In this document: positions 42,891-53,674 of the stretch, piece by piece
Position numbering within the stretch: position 1 is the first letter of the stretch
Layout: each line of letters begins with the position of its first letter
Assembly (NCBI GenBank): GCA_021802945.1
Contig: JAJZRE010000002.1
Span: forward strand, 5,202 to 69,201
Direction of reading: 5' to 3'
Source of the DNA: Pseudomonadota bacterium
GTDB lineage: Bacteria > Pseudomonadota > Gammaproteobacteria > Burkholderiales > Thiobacillaceae
DNA: 64,000 bases
Translations under genes and position numbers: made by a program
The notes under the pieces: model-generated
What the model was told of the DNA's origin: nothing
The model's database searches: none
Seen by the model: only the letters and a program-made list of their open reading frames with translations

Positions 42891-43637
42891 ATGCGCAAGA
42901 AGCTCGTAGCCGGTAACTGGAAGATGCATGGCAGCCTGGCGGAAAACGCCGCGCTGCTGGCGGCAATCAAACCCGCTTTGAACGGGATCGAGGCCGCGGT
43001 GTGCGTGCCTTTCCCGTATCTGGCCCAGGCGCAGGCCGCGCTTGCGGGGTCGTCGATCGCGTGGGGCGCGCAAAACGTATCCGAGCATGCCAAGGGCGCG
43101 TTCACAGGTGAAGTATCGACCTCCATGCTGCTCGATTTCGGCTGCAGATACGTGATCGTCGGGCATTCCGAGCGGCGCGGCCTGTATGGCGAATCCGACG
43201 AACGGGTGGCCAAGAAATACATGGCGGCCCAGGCGGCCGGGCTGACGCCGATCCTGTGCGTCGGCGAATCCCTGGACGAGCGCGAATCCGGCGTGACCGA
43301 GTCGGTCGTGGCACGGCAGCTCGATGCCGTGATCAAGGCTGCCGGTGTGGCGTCCCTGGCACGGGCAGTGGTGGCGTACGAGCCCGTGTGGGCGATCGGC
43401 ACCGGCAAAACGGCAACCCCGGAGCAGGCGCAGGCCGTGCACGCCTTCATTCGCGGCAAGGTCGCGGCCCTTGATGCGGGCATTGCGGGCCAGTTGATAA
43501 TCCAGTACGGGGGTAGCGTAAAAGCTGCGAATGCGGCAGAATTGATGGCTCAGCCGGATATCGATGGCGGACTGATTGGCGGCGCTTCGCTGGTTGCCGA
43601 AGAGTTCATCGCGATTTGCCGGGCCGCTGCCAAATAA
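42891..43637 (+). CDS. tpiA: Triosephosphate isomerase
   Basis: 248 residues from ATG 42891; an in-frame GTG at 42879 adds four residues. Glycolysis/Calvin-cycle enzyme. '[12 protein letters not shown]' with catalytic Lys, His in '[14 protein letters not shown]', catalytic Glu in '[20 protein letters not shown]' and the phosphate loop '[12 protein letters not shown]'. Followed by secG. Confidence 0.96.
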   Translation: MRKKLVAGNWKMHGSLAENAALLAAIKPALNGIEAAVCVPFPYLAQAQAALAGSSIAWGAQNVSEHAKGAFTGEVSTSMLLDFGCRYVIVGHSERRGLYGESDERVAKKYMAAQAAGLTPILCVGESLDERESGVTESVVARQLDAVIKAAGVASLARAVVAYEPVWAIGTGKTATPEQAQAVHAFIRGKVAALDAGIAGQLIIQYGGSVKAANAAELMAQPDIDGGLIGGASLVAEEFIAICRAAAK

Positions 43638-43661
43638 GAGTCGCCGAGTAAGAATCAAGTC

Positions 43662-44012
43662 ATGGAAACACTGGTCTGGGTCGTTCACGTTCTTGTTGCC
43701 ATTGCACTGATCGCGTTGGTGCTTTTGCAGCACGGCAAAGGCGCCGACATGGGCGCGGCGTTCGGCAGCGGTTCGTCGGGCAGCCTGTTTGGTGCAAGCG
43801 GTTCGGCCAATTTCCTGAGCCGCAGCACCGCCGTTCTGGCAAGCCTGTTCTTCCTGACCAGTCTCGGCCTGGCGTATTTCGGTTTGCAGCAGCACAAACC
43901 GGCGAGCGTGCTTGATCGCACGGTTGTTCCGGCGACGCAGGCACAGCCTGCAGCGCCTGCGCAAGCGCCGGGTAACAGTGCCGGGACCAAGGCAGGAGAC
44001 ATTCCGCAGTAA
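43662..44012 (+). CDS. secG: Protein translocase subunit SecG
   Basis: 116 residues. Two membrane helices around the conserved cytoplasmic loop 'VLLQHGKGADMGAAFGSGSS' and an Ala/Pro/Gln-rich C-terminal tail. Assists SecYE translocation. Located between tpiA and tRNA-Leu, the usual order. Confidence 0.94.
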   Translation: METLVWVVHVLVAIALIALVLLQHGKGADMGAAFGSGSSGSLFGASGSANFLSRSTAVLASLFFLTSLGLAYFGLQQHKPASVLDRTVVPATQAQPAAPAQAPGNSAGTKAGDIPQ

Positions 44013-44039
44013 GCAGTACTATCCGGGCGCATGCCCGTG

Positions 44040-44124
44040 GCCGACGTGGTGGAATTGGTAGACACGCTATCTTGAGGGGGTAGTGACTTCGGTCGTGCGA
44101 GTTCGAGTCTCGCCGTCGGCACCA
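44040..44124 (+). tRNA. leuU: tRNA-Leu (anticodon GAG)
   Basis: Acceptor GCCGACG pairs with CGTCGGC, discriminator A, encoded CCA. Anticodon stem CTATC/GGTAG encloses TTGAGGG with anticodon GAG; T-arm GCGAG-TTCGAGT-CTCGC; a long variable arm marks class II. The D-arm GGTGGAATTGGTAGACAC is typical of tRNA-Leu. Same place and anticodon as leuU downstream of secG in other proteobacteria. Confidence 0.96.
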
Positions 44125-44204
44125 TCAAATTTCCTGATTTGTTCATTAGCATTCGCTATTGAATAAACTTATGTTTTTTAAGATAAAAATATCAATTTTT
44201 CGGC

Positions 44205-44234
44205 TTGACAGTCGGCGCTCCGGACTAATACACT
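44205..44234 (+). promoter_or_regulatory. Sigma70 promoter of the nuo operon
   Basis: TTGACA (44205-44210), 18-bp spacer, TACACT (44229-44234) in an AT-rich stretch after tRNA-Leu, 51 bases before the nuoA GTG. The AT-rich run upstream could act as an UP element. Confidence 0.7.
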
Positions 44235-44284
44235 CGGGTCATAATTACTCAACAGCCTGACAAAGGCGTAGTCGAAGGAACCCG

Positions 44285-44641
44285 GTGCAGGAGAATTACC
44301 TCCCCATTCTGTTGTTCATTCTGGTCGGCCTGGCTTTTGGAATCGGCCCGATCATCGCCGGTGGCCTGCTGGCGCCGCACCGTCCCGACAGCGAAAAACT
44401 CTCTCCCTACGAATGCGGCTTTGAGGCGTTCGAGGATGCGCGCATGAAATTCGACGTGCGCTATTACCTCGTCGCCATCCTGTTCATCCTGTTCGATCTG
44501 GAGATCGCCTTTCTTTTCCCCTGGGCCGTCGTGCTGGAGGAAATCGGCCTGCCGGGCTTCATCGCCATGATGGTGTTTCTTGGCATCCTGGTGGTCGGCT
44601 TCATCTACGAATGGATGAAGGGGGCGCTGGAGTGGGAGTGA
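44285..44641 (+). CDS. nuoA: NADH-quinone oxidoreductase subunit A
   Basis: 118 residues, three membrane helices. Conserved loop '[20 protein letters not shown]' with the redox-sensitive Cys and '[18 protein letters not shown]'. GTG start; GAAGGA lies upstream. First gene of a complete 14-gene complex I operon. Confidence 0.95.
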   Translation: MQENYLPILLFILVGLAFGIGPIIAGGLLAPHRPDSEKLSPYECGFEAFEDARMKFDVRYYLVAILFILFDLEIAFLFPWAVVLEEIGLPGFIAMMVFLGILVVGFIYEWMKGALEWE

Positions 44642-44672
44642 GGCTTTTGAGCCGTTGGGCGGAGGAGGGCGC

Positions 44673-45149
44673 ATGAGCATCGAAGGCATCCTCGAACAAG
44701 GCTTCGTCACCACCAAGGCCGACCAGCTCATCAACTACATGCGTACCGGGTCGATGTGGCCGATGACGTTCGGTCTCGCCTGCTGCGCGGTGGAAATGAT
44801 GCAGGCCGGCGCCTCGCGCTACGACCTCGATCGTTTCGGCATCGTGTTCAGGCCGAGCCCGCGCCAGTCCGACGTGATGATCGTCGCCGGCACGCTGTGC
44901 AACAAGATGGCGCCGGCGCTGCGCAAGGTCTACGACCAGATGGCCGAGCCGCGCTGGGTGATTTCCATGGGGTCGTGCGCCAACGGTGGCGGCTATTACC
45001 ACTATTCCTACTCGGTGGTGCGCGGCTGCGACCGCATCGTGCCGGTCGACATCTACGTTCCCGGCTGCCCTCCGACTGCGGAGGCCTTGCTGTTCGGCAT
45101 CATCCAGCTGCAGAACAAGATCAAGCGCACCAATACCATCGCCCGCTGA
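44673..45149 (+). CDS. nuoB: NADH-quinone oxidoreductase subunit B
   Basis: 158 residues. Holds cluster N2 near the quinone site: '[13 protein letters not shown]', '[19 protein letters not shown]' and '[19 protein letters not shown]' supply the four Cys. Start at ATG 44673 behind GGAGGAGG; the track begins 18 bases earlier. Confidence 0.96.
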   Translation: MSIEGILEQGFVTTKADQLINYMRTGSMWPMTFGLACCAVEMMQAGASRYDLDRFGIVFRPSPRQSDVMIVAGTLCNKMAPALRKVYDQMAEPRWVISMGSCANGGGYYHYSYSVVRGCDRIVPVDIYVPGCPPTAEALLFGIIQLQNKIKRTNTIAR

Positions 45150-45155
45150 CCGCTC

Positions 45156-45755
45156 ATGCCGCAGACCGTGGAAGCCCTCTCCTTGTCACTTCAGAATTTG
45201 CTCGGCGATGCGCTCGCGCAGTCCTTCGTTCGGCTGGGTGAACTGACGCTCGTCGTTAAGTCGCAGCATTACAAAGCGACGATGCGTACCCTGCGCGACG
45301 ATCCCGATTGCCGCTTCGAGCAGCTGATCGACCTGTGCGGCATGGATTATTCGGGCTATGGGGATGGCGTTTGGGACGGCGCGCGCTTTGCCGTGGTGGC
45401 GCATCTGCTGTCGGTAACGAACAACCAGCGCGTGCGGCTGCGCGTGTTCTGCCCTGACGACGAACTGCCGGTGGTGGCCTCGGTGGTCGACATCTGGCCT
45501 TCCGCCAACTGGTTCGAGCGCGAGGCCTTCGATCTCTATGGCATCGTCTTCGAAGGCCATCCCGATCTGCGCCGCATCCTCACCGATTATGGCTTCATCG
45601 GTCATCCGTTCCGCAAGGATTTCCCGCTCTCTGGCAACGTCGAGATGCGTTACGACCCGACCCAGCAGCGGGTGATCTACCAGCCGGTGTCGATCGAGCC
45701 GCGTGAAATCGTGCCGCGCATCGTGCGCGACGAGAGCTACGGGGCGGGACGCTGA
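45156..45755 (+). CDS. nuoC: NADH-quinone oxidoreductase subunit C
   Basis: 199 residues, separate from NuoD, unlike the NuoCD fusion of E. coli. '[20 protein letters not shown]' and '[20 protein letters not shown]' are the 30-kDa subunit signature. The stop overlaps the ATG of a short ORF (TGATG). Confidence 0.95.
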   Translation: MPQTVEALSLSLQNLLGDALAQSFVRLGELTLVVKSQHYKATMRTLRDDPDCRFEQLIDLCGMDYSGYGDGVWDGARFAVVAHLLSVTNNQRVRLRVFCPDDELPVVASVVDIWPSANWFEREAFDLYGIVFEGHPDLRRILTDYGFIGHPFRKDFPLSGNVEMRYDPTQQRVIYQPVSIEPREIVPRIVRDESYGAGR

Positions 45756-45889
45756 TGGCTGAAATCCGCAGCCTCGTGATGAAATTGGGCTCCGGTCGCC
45801 CTGTGGGCTTGACGTTCGCCGCGCGCACGCTGGCCTGTGCCGGAATTCACTGTGACGCCGCCGGCAATACAGGCGCGAAGGAAATCTGA
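45755..45889 (+). CDS. Short ORF between nuoC and nuoD (44 codons)
   Basis: Too short for the track. The ATG overlaps the nuoC stop and the TGA lies 4 bases before nuoD. It begins 'MAEIRS', nearly the same as the 'MAEIRN' start of nuoD, but codons differ at several third positions; the rest ('[20 protein letters not shown]') is unlike NuoD. It may be a diverged remnant of an earlier nuoD start, a coupling peptide or a real small protein. Confidence 0.35.
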   Translation: MAEIRSLVMKLGSGRPVGLTFAARTLACAGIHCDAAGNTGAKEI

Positions 45890-45893
45890 CGTC

Positions 45894-47147
45894 ATGGCAG
45901 AGATCAGAAACTACACCATGAACTTTGGCCCGCAGCACCCGGCCGCGCACGGCGTCTTGCGCCTGGTGCTGGAGCTCGACGGCGAAGTAATCCAGCGCGC
46001 CGATCCGCATATCGGACTGCTGCACCGCGCCACCGAGAAGCTCGCCGAGCACAAGACCTTCATCCAGTCGGTGCCCTACATGGACCGTCTCGACTATGTG
46101 TCGATGATGGTCAACGAGCACGCTTACGTGATGGCGATCGAGAAACTGCTCGGCATCGAGGTGCCCGAGCGCGCGCAATACATCCGGGTGATGTTCGACG
46201 AGATCACCCGCGTGCTGAATCATCTGCTGTGGCTCGGCGCGCACGCGCTCGACGTCGGCGCGATGACGGTATTCCTGTACGCCTTCCGCGAGCGCGAGGA
46301 CCTGATGGACTGCTACGAGGCGGTGTCCGGTGCGCGCATGCACGCGGCCTACTACCGTCCGGGCGGTGTCTACCGCGACCTGCCGGACAGCATGCCGCAG
46401 TATGCGGCGCAGCACACCCGCAACGAAGCGACGCTGAAGTCGATGAACGCCAACCGCCAGGGTTCGCTGCTCGACTTCATCGCGGACTTCACCGATCGTT
46501 TCCCGACCTATGTCGACGAATACGAGACGCTCTTGACCGACAACCGCATCTGGAAGCAGCGCACGGTCGGCATCGGCGTGGTGTCGCCCGAGCGCGCCAA
46601 GGCGCTGGGCTTCACCGGCCCGATGCTGCGGGGCTCCGGCGTCGAATGGGACCTGCGCAAGAAGCAGCCCTACGAAGTCTACGACCGCATGGACTTCGAC
46701 ATTCCGGTCGGCACCAATGGCGACTGCTACGACCGCTACCTGGTACGCATCGAGGAAATGCGCCAGTCCAACCGCATCATCAGGCAGTGCGTCGACTGGC
46801 TGCGCACGAATCCCGGCCCGGTCATCGTCGAGAACCACAAGGTCGCGCCGCCGTCGCGGCTCGACATGAAGCAGAACATGGAAGAGCTGATCCACCACTT
46901 CAAGCTTTTCACCGAGGGCATGCATGTGCCCGCGGGCGAAGCCTATGCCGCGGTGGAGCACCCGAAGGGCGAGTTCGGCATCTACCTGGTGTCCGATGGC
47001 GCCAACAAACCCTATCGACTGAAAATCCGCGCACCGGGCTATGCGCATCTGGCGGCGCTCGACGAAATGAGCCGCGGCCACATGATCGCCGACGTCGTCG
47101 CCATCATCGGCACGCAGGATATCGTTTTCGGGGAGATCGACCGCTGA
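45894..47147 (+). CDS. nuoD: NADH-quinone oxidoreductase subunit D
   Basis: 417 residues. 49-kDa subunit forming the quinone pocket: '[20 protein letters not shown]', '[20 protein letters not shown]' and '[12 protein letters not shown]'. Start at ATG 45894 with GAAGGA upstream; the track's earlier start has no homology support. The stop overlaps nuoE. Confidence 0.96.
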   Translation: MAEIRNYTMNFGPQHPAAHGVLRLVLELDGEVIQRADPHIGLLHRATEKLAEHKTFIQSVPYMDRLDYVSMMVNEHAYVMAIEKLLGIEVPERAQYIRVMFDEITRVLNHLLWLGAHALDVGAMTVFLYAFREREDLMDCYEAVSGARMHAAYYRPGGVYRDLPDSMPQYAAQHTRNEATLKSMNANRQGSLLDFIADFTDRFPTYVDEYETLLTDNRIWKQRTVGIGVVSPERAKALGFTGPMLRGSGVEWDLRKKQPYEVYDRMDFDIPVGTNGDCYDRYLVRIEEMRQSNRIIRQCVDWLRTNPGPVIVENHKVAPPSRLDMKQNMEELIHHFKLFTEGMHVPAGEAYAAVEHPKGEFGIYLVSDGANKPYRLKIRAPGYAHLAALDEMSRGHMIADVVAIIGTQDIVFGEIDR

Positions 47148-47620
47148 TGTTGTCTCAGGAATCACTTGCGTTGATCGACGCTGAAGTGGCCAAGTATCCG
47201 GCCGACCAGAAACAGTCGGCGGTGATGGGCGCGCTGCGCATCGCGCAGACGGAAAAGGGCTGGCTCAAGCCCGAACTCATCGAGTACGTTGCGGATTATC
47301 TGGAGATGCCGGCGATAGCCGCGTACGAGGTCGCGACCTTCTACAACATGTACGACACCCGGCCGGTCGGGCGCCACAAGATCACCCTGTGCACCAACCT
47401 GCCGTGCGCGTTGATGGGCGCGAACGAGATCGCCGCGCATCTCAAGCAGAAGCTCGGCATCGGCTTTGGCGAAACGACCGAAGACGGCCGCTACACCCTG
47501 AAGGAGGGCGAGTGCATGGGCGCCTGCGGCGACGCGCCGATGTGCCTGCACAACAACCACGAAATGCACACGCACCTCACGCCCGAGAAGGTGGATGAAC
47601 TCCTGGACAAGCTGAAATGA
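47147..47620 (+). CDS. nuoE: NADH-quinone oxidoreductase subunit E
   Basis: 157 residues; the track lists it only as the end of a longer ORF. Thioredoxin-like fold with the [2Fe-2S] ligands in '[11 protein letters not shown]' and '[18 protein letters not shown]'. Part of the NADH-oxidising arm with NuoF and NuoG. ATG overlaps the nuoD stop. Confidence 0.95.
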   Translation: MLSQESLALIDAEVAKYPADQKQSAVMGALRIAQTEKGWLKPELIEYVADYLEMPAIAAYEVATFYNMYDTRPVGRHKITLCTNLPCALMGANEIAAHLKQKLGIGFGETTEDGRYTLKEGECMGACGDAPMCLHNNHEMHTHLTPEKVDELLDKLK

Positions 47621-48897
47621 GTTTGCTCAAGCCCACCCATCAGGTCTGCAGCTGGACCCGGGCGCTCGATGACCCGGCGTCGCTCGCGACCTACGTCGCC
47701 CATGGCGGTTACCAGGCGCTGCGCCGCGTCGTCACCGAAAAGGTGTCGGGTGACGCCATCATCGCCGAGCTCAAGACAAGCGCGCTGCGCGGCCGTGGCG
47801 GCGCGGGCTTTCCCACAGGCCTCAAGTGGAGCTTCATGCCGCGCGCATTCCCGGGCGACAAGTACGTCGTCTGCAACAGCGACGAAGGCGAGCCGGGCAC
47901 CTTCAAGGACCGCGACATCCTTCGCTACAACCCGCACCAGCTGATCGAGGGCATGGCGATTGCCGGCTATGTGCTCGGCGCGCGCGTGGGCTACAACTAC
48001 ATCCACGGCGAGATCTTCGAGATCTACGAGATATTCGAGCGTGCGCTGAAGGAGGCGCGCGAGGCCGGCTACCTCGGCGACAATCTGTTCGGCACCGATT
48101 TCTGCTTTCAGCTGCATGCGCATCACGGCTACGGCGCTTACATCTGCGGCGAGGAAACCGCGCTGCTGGAATCGATCGAGGGCAAGAAGGGCCAGCCGCG
48201 CTTCAAGCCGCCGTTCCCGGCGAGCTTCGGCCTCTACGGCAAGCCCACCACCATCAACAACACCGAGACGCTGGCTTCGGTGCCGTGGATCGTGCAGCAC
48301 GGCGGCCAGGCCTTTCTGGAACTCGGCAAACCGAACAACGGCGGCTCCAAGCTGTTCTCGGTATCGGGCCACGTCAACAAACCCGGCAACTTCGAGGTGC
48401 CGCTCGGCACGCCATTCTCCGAATTGCTGGAGATGGCCGGCGGTGTGCGGCATGGGCACAAGCTGAAGGCCGTCATTCCCGGCGGCTCGTCCGCCCCCGT
48501 GTTGCCGGCCGACATCATGATGGACTGCACGATGGATTTCGATTCCATCGCCAAGGCCGGCTCCATGCTGGGGTCGGGTGCGGTCATCGTGATGGACGAA
48601 ACGGTCTGCATGGTGCGTGCGCTGGAGCGGCTTTCCTATTTCTACTTCGAGGAGTCGTGCGGCCAATGCACGCCATGCCGCGAGGGTACCGGCTGGATGT
48701 ACCGGGTGGTTCACCGCATCGAGCACGGACAGGGCCGGCCCGAGGACATGGAACTGCTCAACAGCGTGGCAGGGCGCATCGGTGGGCATACCATCTGCGC
48801 GTTGGGCGACGCCGCCGCGATGCCGGTGCAAAGCTTCCTGAAACATTTTGGCCGCGAGTTCGAGCACCATATCGAACACAAGCGATGCATGGTCTGA
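47617..48897 (+). CDS. nuoF: NADH-quinone oxidoreductase subunit F
   Basis: 426 residues. NADH and FMN site '[19 protein letters not shown]', '[20 protein letters not shown]' and '[20 protein letters not shown]'; N3 cluster Cys in '[16 protein letters not shown]' plus a distal Cys. Overlaps nuoE by 4 bases. Confidence 0.96.
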   Translation: MSLLKPTHQVCSWTRALDDPASLATYVAHGGYQALRRVVTEKVSGDAIIAELKTSALRGRGGAGFPTGLKWSFMPRAFPGDKYVVCNSDEGEPGTFKDRDILRYNPHQLIEGMAIAGYVLGARVGYNYIHGEIFEIYEIFERALKEAREAGYLGDNLFGTDFCFQLHAHHGYGAYICGEETALLESIEGKKGQPRFKPPFPASFGLYGKPTTINNTETLASVPWIVQHGGQAFLELGKPNNGGSKLFSVSGHVNKPGNFEVPLGTPFSELLEMAGGVRHGHKLKAVIPGGSSAPVLPADIMMDCTMDFDSIAKAGSMLGSGAVIVMDETVCMVRALERLSYFYFEESCGQCTPCREGTGWMYRVVHRIEHGQGRPEDMELLNSVAGRIGGHTICALGDAAAMPVQSFLKHFGREFEHHIEHKRCMV

Positions 48898-48912
48898 ACG
48901 GAATTTAAGAAG

Positions 48913-51288
48913 ATGGCTACGCTCAATATCGAAATTGACGGACGCGTGCTGCAGGTCGAAAGCGGCGACACCATCATGGATGCGGCCAACCAGGCCGGCA
49001 TCACGATTCCCCATTTCTGCTATCACAAGAAGCTGTCGATCGCCGCCAACTGCCGCATGTGCCTCGTGCAGGTCGAGAAGGCGCCCAAGCCCTTGCCAGC
49101 CTGCGCCACGCCTGTCACCGATGGCATGAAGGTCTACACCCGTTCGGAATATGCCATCAACGCGCAGAAGAGCGTGATGGAATTCCTGCTCATCAACCAT
49201 CCGCTCGACTGCCCGATCTGCGACCAGGGCGGCGAATGCCAGTTGCAGGATCTGGCGGTGGGTTACGGCGGCTCGTCGTCGCGCTATCAGGAAGTCAAGC
49301 GTGTGGTGCGCGACAAGAACCTCGGCCCGCTGATCGCCACCGACATGACGCGCTGCATCCATTGCAGTCGCTGCGTGCGCTTCGGCCAGGAAATCGCCGG
49401 CGTGATGGAACTCGGCATGGCCGGGCGCGGCGAACATACCGAGGTGATGCCGTTCCTGGAAAGCCAGGTGGCGTCCGAACTGTCGGGCAACGTGATCGAC
49501 CTCTGCCCGGTCGGCGCGCTGACCAGCAAGCCCTTCCGCTACAGCGCCCGCACCTGGGAACTGTCGCGCCGCCCCTCGATCAGCCCGCACGACAGCCTGG
49601 GCTCCAACCTCGAAGTTCATGTCAAAAACAACAGGGTGATGCGCGTGCTGCCGCGCGAGAACGAGGACGTCAACGAGTGCTGGCTGGCCGACCGCGACCG
49701 CTTCTCCTACGAAGGCCTCAACACGGCCGAGCGTCTGACCCAGCCGATGGTCAAGCACAACGGCCAGTGGAAGGAAACGACCTGGCAGGCGGCCCTCGAG
49801 TTCGTCGCGGATAAATTGAAAGCGATCCCCGCCGATCAGGTCGGCGCGCTGTCGACGCCGTATCGCCCGGCGGAGGAACTGTTCCTGCTGCAGAAGCTGA
49901 TGCGCGGCATGGGCAGCGGCAACGTCGACCACCGTCTGCGGCAGTCCGATTTCTCGCTCGACGACAAGGCGCGCGGCGGTTTCTGGCTCGGCATGCCGGT
50001 GACCTACATGTCGCGCCTCAACCGCATGCTGGTGGTGGGCTCGAACCTGCGCAAGGACCATCCGCTGATGGCGCACCGCATCCGCGAGTCGGTGCGCTGG
50101 TATGGCCAGCTCAACCTGATCAACGCGCACGAGGACGAATTCCTCGGCAAGGTGCACGCCAAGCGCATCGTCGCGCCGTCGCAGCTGGCTACCGCGCTGG
50201 CCGGCGTGTGCCGCGCGCTGGCCGAACTGAAAAACCTGCCGGTACCGGATCTCGCGTCACACGGCGTGGCCGACGATATCGCGCGCAAGATGGCCGAGAG
50301 CATCGCGGGTGGCGGCCAGGGCTCTTCGGGAGGAGAGGGACGCGCCGTGTTCCTCGGCAACATGGCGCAGCATCACCCCAGCTATTCGCAGATTCATGCC
50401 CTGGCGCAGGAGGTGGCACGTCTTTCCGGTGCCAGTTTCGGCGTGCTCGGCGAAGCGGCGAACAGCGTCGGCGCGGTGGCGGTCGGCGCGATTCCGGGAC
50501 GCGGCGCCCTGGGCCGGCCTGCCGTCAGGGGCCTCAATGCGCAGCAGATGCTGGCCCGGCCGCTGCGTGCTTACCTGCTGCTGGGCGTGGAGGCCGAACT
50601 CGACACCCACGACCCGGTGACCGCGATGGCCAGCATCAACGCGGCGGAGTTCGTCGTGGTGATGTCGCCCTACAAAGGCAAGTCGCTGGACTACGCGGAC
50701 GTGCTGCTGCCGATTGCGCCGTGGACCGAAACCTCGGGCACGTTCATCAACACCGAGGGACGCGTGCAGAGTTTCAGCGCGGTAGTGAAACCACTCGGCG
50801 AGACGCGCCCGGCGTGGAAGGTGCTGCGTGTACTGGGCAACCTGCTGGGGTTGACCGGATTCGAACACAACGATTCGAAGGAAGTACTGCGCGATGCGCT
50901 GGGCGATACGCCCATCGGCTCGGTGCAGGCTTTCCTCACCAACGAAGTCAGCGGCGTGAGGGGCGCGCCACCCCAGCCTGTCGCCGGGCTGGAGCGTGTC
51001 GCCGAAGTGCCGATCTACCAGACTGACGCCGTGGTGCGCCGCTCGCCTTCATTGCAGATGACGCTGGATGCGGCGCTCCCGGTGGCGCGCATGCACAGCC
51101 GCCTGATCGCGAAGCTGGGCCTGCAGGAGAACGGCCGCGTTTCGGTGCGCCAGACGGCCAGCGCGCTGACGCTCAAAGTGCAGCGCGACGATCTGCTGCC
51201 CGACACCTGCGTGCGCGTGCCCAGCGGCCATCCGCTGACGGCGGGGCTGGGCCCGATGTTCGGGCCGATCACGGCGGAGCCGGTCTGA
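48913..51288 (+). CDS. nuoG: NADH-quinone oxidoreductase subunit G
   Basis: 791 residues. N-terminal [2Fe-2S] ('[20 protein letters not shown]'), His-Cys3 cluster ('[14 protein letters not shown]'), [4Fe-4S] ('[13 protein letters not shown]') and a molybdopterin-oxidoreductase-like domain. The extra N7 cluster motif found in E. coli NuoG is not seen, so this is the mitochondrial-like type. Confidence 0.95.
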   Translation: MATLNIEIDGRVLQVESGDTIMDAANQAGITIPHFCYHKKLSIAANCRMCLVQVEKAPKPLPACATPVTDGMKVYTRSEYAINAQKSVMEFLLINHPLDCPICDQGGECQLQDLAVGYGGSSSRYQEVKRVVRDKNLGPLIATDMTRCIHCSRCVRFGQEIAGVMELGMAGRGEHTEVMPFLESQVASELSGNVIDLCPVGALTSKPFRYSARTWELSRRPSISPHDSLGSNLEVHVKNNRVMRVLPRENEDVNECWLADRDRFSYEGLNTAERLTQPMVKHNGQWKETTWQAALEFVADKLKAIPADQVGALSTPYRPAEELFLLQKLMRGMGSGNVDHRLRQSDFSLDDKARGGFWLGMPVTYMSRLNRMLVVGSNLRKDHPLMAHRIRESVRWYGQLNLINAHEDEFLGKVHAKRIVAPSQLATALAGVCRALAELKNLPVPDLASHGVADDIARKMAESIAGGGQGSSGGEGRAVFLGNMAQHHPSYSQIHALAQEVARLSGASFGVLGEAANSVGAVAVGAIPGRGALGRPAVRGLNAQQMLARPLRAYLLLGVEAELDTHDPVTAMASINAAEFVVVMSPYKGKSLDYADVLLPIAPWTETSGTFINTEGRVQSFSAVVKPLGETRPAWKVLRVLGNLLGLTGFEHNDSKEVLRDALGDTPIGSVQAFLTNEVSGVRGAPPQPVAGLERVAEVPIYQTDAVVRRSPSLQMTLDAALPVARMHSRLIAKLGLQENGRVSVRQTASALTLKVQRDDLLPDTCVRVPSGHPLTAGLGPMFGPITAEPV

Positions 51289-52304
51289 TGGAGAGCGCAG
51301 GCATGGACTGGACCGCCATTCAAACCGTCGTCTGGACGCTGGTCAAGATACTGGCGCTGGTGGTGCCGCTGATGCTGGGCGTGGCGTACCTCACTTACGC
51401 GGAGCGGAAAATCATCGGCTGGATGCAGGTGCGCATCGGACCCAATCGCGTCGGTTTCCAGGGCCTTCTGCAGCCGATCGCCGACGCGGTTAAGCTGCTG
51501 ATGAAGGAAATCATCATTCCGTCGGGCGCCAGCCGCGGGCTGTTCATCCTCGGGCCCATCCTCGCCATCGCCCCGGCGCTGGCGGCGTGGGCGGTGATCC
51601 CGTTCACCGATACGCTCGTGCTCGCCAATATCGACGCCGGGCTGCTCTATGTGATGGCGATCACCTCGATGGGGGTGTATGGCGTGATCATCGCGGGCTG
51701 GGCGTCCAACTCCAAGTATGCGTTCCTCGGCGCCATGCGCTCGGCGGCGCAGATCGTGTCGTACGAGATCGCCATGGGCTTCGCGCTGGTCGGCGTGCTG
51801 ATGGCGGCGCAGTCGCTCAACCTCAGCGACATCGTCAGGGGCCAGGCGGGCGGCGCTCATCACTGGTATTTCATCCCGCTGTTCCCTCTGTTCCTCGTCT
51901 ATCTGATTTCCGGCGTGGCCGAAACGAACCGCGCGCCATTCGACGTCGCCGAAGGCGAATCCGAGATCGTCGCCGGCTTCCATGTGGAGTATTCCGGCAT
52001 GGCGTTCGCCGTGTTCTTCCTCGCCGAATACGCCAACATGATCCTGGTCGCCGCGCTGACCACGCTGATGTTCCTCGGCGGCTGGCTGTCGCCGGTGACG
52101 TTCCTGCCGGACGGCATCGTCTGGTGGCTGCTGAAGACCGGCTTCGTGCTTTTCCTGTTCCTGTGGTTCCGCGCCACCTTCCCGCGCTACCGCTATGACC
52201 AGATCATGCGCCTGGGCTGGAAGGTGTTCATCCCCATCACCCTCGTCTGGATCGTCGTGGTCGGCGGCATGATGCAGACGCCGTATGGGTATCTCTTCCA
52301 TTGA
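51288..52304 (+). CDS. nuoH: NADH-quinone oxidoreductase subunit H
   Basis: 338 residues, eight or more membrane helices. '[20 protein letters not shown]' and '[20 protein letters not shown]' line the quinone entry site. Start overlaps the nuoG stop. The element described next follows 10 bases after its stop. Confidence 0.96.
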   Translation: MESAGMDWTAIQTVVWTLVKILALVVPLMLGVAYLTYAERKIIGWMQVRIGPNRVGFQGLLQPIADAVKLLMKEIIIPSGASRGLFILGPILAIAPALAAWAVIPFTDTLVLANIDAGLLYVMAITSMGVYGVIIAGWASNSKYAFLGAMRSAAQIVSYEIAMGFALVGVLMAAQSLNLSDIVRGQAGGAHHWYFIPLFPLFLVYLISGVAETNRAPFDVAEGESEIVAGFHVEYSGMAFAVFFLAEYANMILVAALTTLMFLGGWLSPVTFLPDGIVWWLLKTGFVLFLFLWFRATFPRYRYDQIMRLGWKVFIPITLVWIVVVGGMMQTPYGYLFH

Positions 52305-52311
52305 GCGCGCC

Positions 52312-52548
52312 ATGATCCTGGAAACCGCAGTTGACCACTTATCATGTCTCAAAGGCCAGATGGAAACTGAGTTCCGTGCCTTCGATGCGGTTTGTCATCG
52401 GTTTGGGTACGCTACGCACTCGCTGCCGCGTCCAGACAAGCGCCTTGCTTTGTCGCTTCTCCTTGCCTACCCCGGTAGGCAGCGTCGTCGCTTCGCGCCA
52501 GCCACTCGCCTGAACGCGCCATCGAGTGCGTCCAACTACGGTTTCTAG
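52312..52548 (+). CDS. Bridging ORF through the MITE-like element (78 codons)
   Basis: Begins at ATG 52312, 7 bases after the nuoH stop and very likely the original nuoI start codon, then reads straight through the inserted element ('[16 protein letters not shown]', '[19 protein letters not shown]') and stops with TAG one base before the present nuoI ATG. The track extends it upstream into nuoH (52285). It resembles no known domain. It probably serves to carry ribosomes across the insertion rather than to make a functional protein (inference). Confidence 0.5.
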   Translation: MILETAVDHLSCLKGQMETEFRAFDAVCHRFGYATHSLPRPDKRLALSLLLAYPGRQRRRFAPATRLNAPSSASNYGF

Positions 52549-52551
52549 GAT
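52315..52551. mobile_element. MITE-like element with 19-bp terminal inverted repeats
   Basis: Left end ATCCTGGAAACCGCAGTTG (52315-52333) and right end, read on the minus strand, ATCCTAGAAACCGTAGTTG (52551-52533) match at 17 of 19 positions. Length 237 bp, no transposase. Internal hairpin TGCCTACC-CC-GGTAGGCA at 52464-52481. Taking AT as target duplication, removal restores ATGATGAAACGG, i.e. an intact nuoI start 7 bases after nuoH. Confidence 0.72.
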
Positions 52552-53038
52552 GAAACGGATCACCAATTTCTTCGGCAGCCTGCTCCTGATCGAACTGCTG
52601 CGCGGCATGAGGCTCACCGGTCGGCATCTGTTCGCGCGCAAGATCACCGTGCAGTTTCCGGAGGAAAAAACCCCGCAAAGCCCCCGTTTCCGCGGTCTGC
52701 ACGCGCTGCGCCGCTACCCCAACGGCGAGGAGCGCTGCATCGCCTGCAAGCTGTGCGAGGCCGTGTGTCCTGCGCTGGCCATCACCATCGAGTCGGAAAA
52801 GCGCGTCGACGGTACCCGCCGCACCACACGTTACGACATCGACCTGACCAAGTGCATCTTCTGCGGCTTCTGCGAGGAATCCTGTCCGGTCGATTCGATC
52901 GTGGAGACGCGCATCCTCGAGTACCACGGCGAGAAACGCGGCGACCTCTATTACACCAAGCCCATGCTGCTGGCGATCGGCGACCAGTACGAGGAGCAGA
53001 TCGCAAAAGACCGCGCTGCTGACGCCCGATATCGCTAA
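52550..53038 (+). CDS. nuoI: NADH-quinone oxidoreductase subunit I
   Basis: 162 residues. Two [4Fe-4S] motifs, '[12 protein letters not shown]' and '[12 protein letters not shown]', plus an N-terminal membrane-associated helix '[17 protein letters not shown]'. The ATG at 52550 overlaps the right end of the MITE-like element; AGGA is directly abutting the ATG, too close to serve as a ribosome site, so translation likely depends on termination-reinitiation from the bridging ORF. The track's 52526 start lies inside the element. Confidence 0.93.
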   Translation: MKRITNFFGSLLLIELLRGMRLTGRHLFARKITVQFPEEKTPQSPRFRGLHALRRYPNGEERCIACKLCEAVCPALAITIESEKRVDGTRRTTRYDIDLTKCIFCGFCEESCPVDSIVETRILEYHGEKRGDLYYTKPMLLAIGDQYEEQIAKDRAADARYR

Positions 53039-53047
53039 CCAATCGAC

Positions 53048-53674
53048 ATGACCTACACGACCGCGATTTTCTATTTCTTCGCCGCCATCCTGGTATTCGC
53101 CGGGTTGCGCGTGATCACCGCCCGCAATCCGGTGCACGCGGCACTGTACCTGGTGCTGGCGTTCTTCACCGCGGCCGGGCTGTGGATGCTGCTCGAAGCC
53201 GAATTCCTCGCCATCGCCCTGGTGCTGGTGTATGTGGGCGCGGTGATGGTGCTGTTCCTGTTCGTGGTGATGATGCTCGACATCAACCTGGAAAAACTGC
53301 GCGAGGGTTTCTGGGATTACCTGCCACTGGCGGGTTTCGTCGCCGTGCTGCTTGTCATCGAAATGGCCCTGATCCTCGGCAGCCGCCATTTTGGCCTCGC
53401 CGTGATGGGCGCGCCCACGCCGCACGCCGCTGGCTACAGCAACACGAAGGAACTGGGGCGCGTGCTCTACACCGAGTATGTGTATGCGTTCGAACTCGCG
53501 GCGGTGATCCTGCTGGTGGCGATCGTCGCCGCCATCGCCCTGACGCTGCGTCGCCGCAAGGACAGCAAGTATCTCGATCCTGCCGAGCAGGTGAAGGTCA
53601 GACGCAACGACCGTCTGCGCATCATCAAAATGCAGGCCACGCAGAAACCTGAAGCCGGGGAGGGCGGTGCATGA
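53048..53674 (+). CDS. nuoJ: NADH-quinone oxidoreductase subunit J
   Basis: 208 residues, five membrane helices; '[20 protein letters not shown]' and '[20 protein letters not shown]' (the pi-bulge helix) are conserved. The C-terminal tail is charged. The stop overlaps nuoK. Confidence 0.94.
   Translation: MTYTTAIFYFFAAILVFAGLRVITARNPVHAALYLVLAFFTAAGLWMLLEAEFLAIALVLVYVGAVMVLFLFVVMMLDINLEKLREGFWDYLPLAGFVAVLLVIEMALILGSRHFGLAVMGAPTPHAAGYSNTKELGRVLYTEYVYAFELAAVILLVAIVAAIALTLRRRKDSKYLDPAEQVKVRRNDRLRIIKMQATQKPEAGEGGA

Noticed and set aside
52342-52647. 101-residue minus-strand ORF in the MITE-like element
   Set aside because: It runs from inside nuoI into the element without any ribosome site. It may appear as a hypothetical protein wherever the element is repeated, but nothing supports translation.
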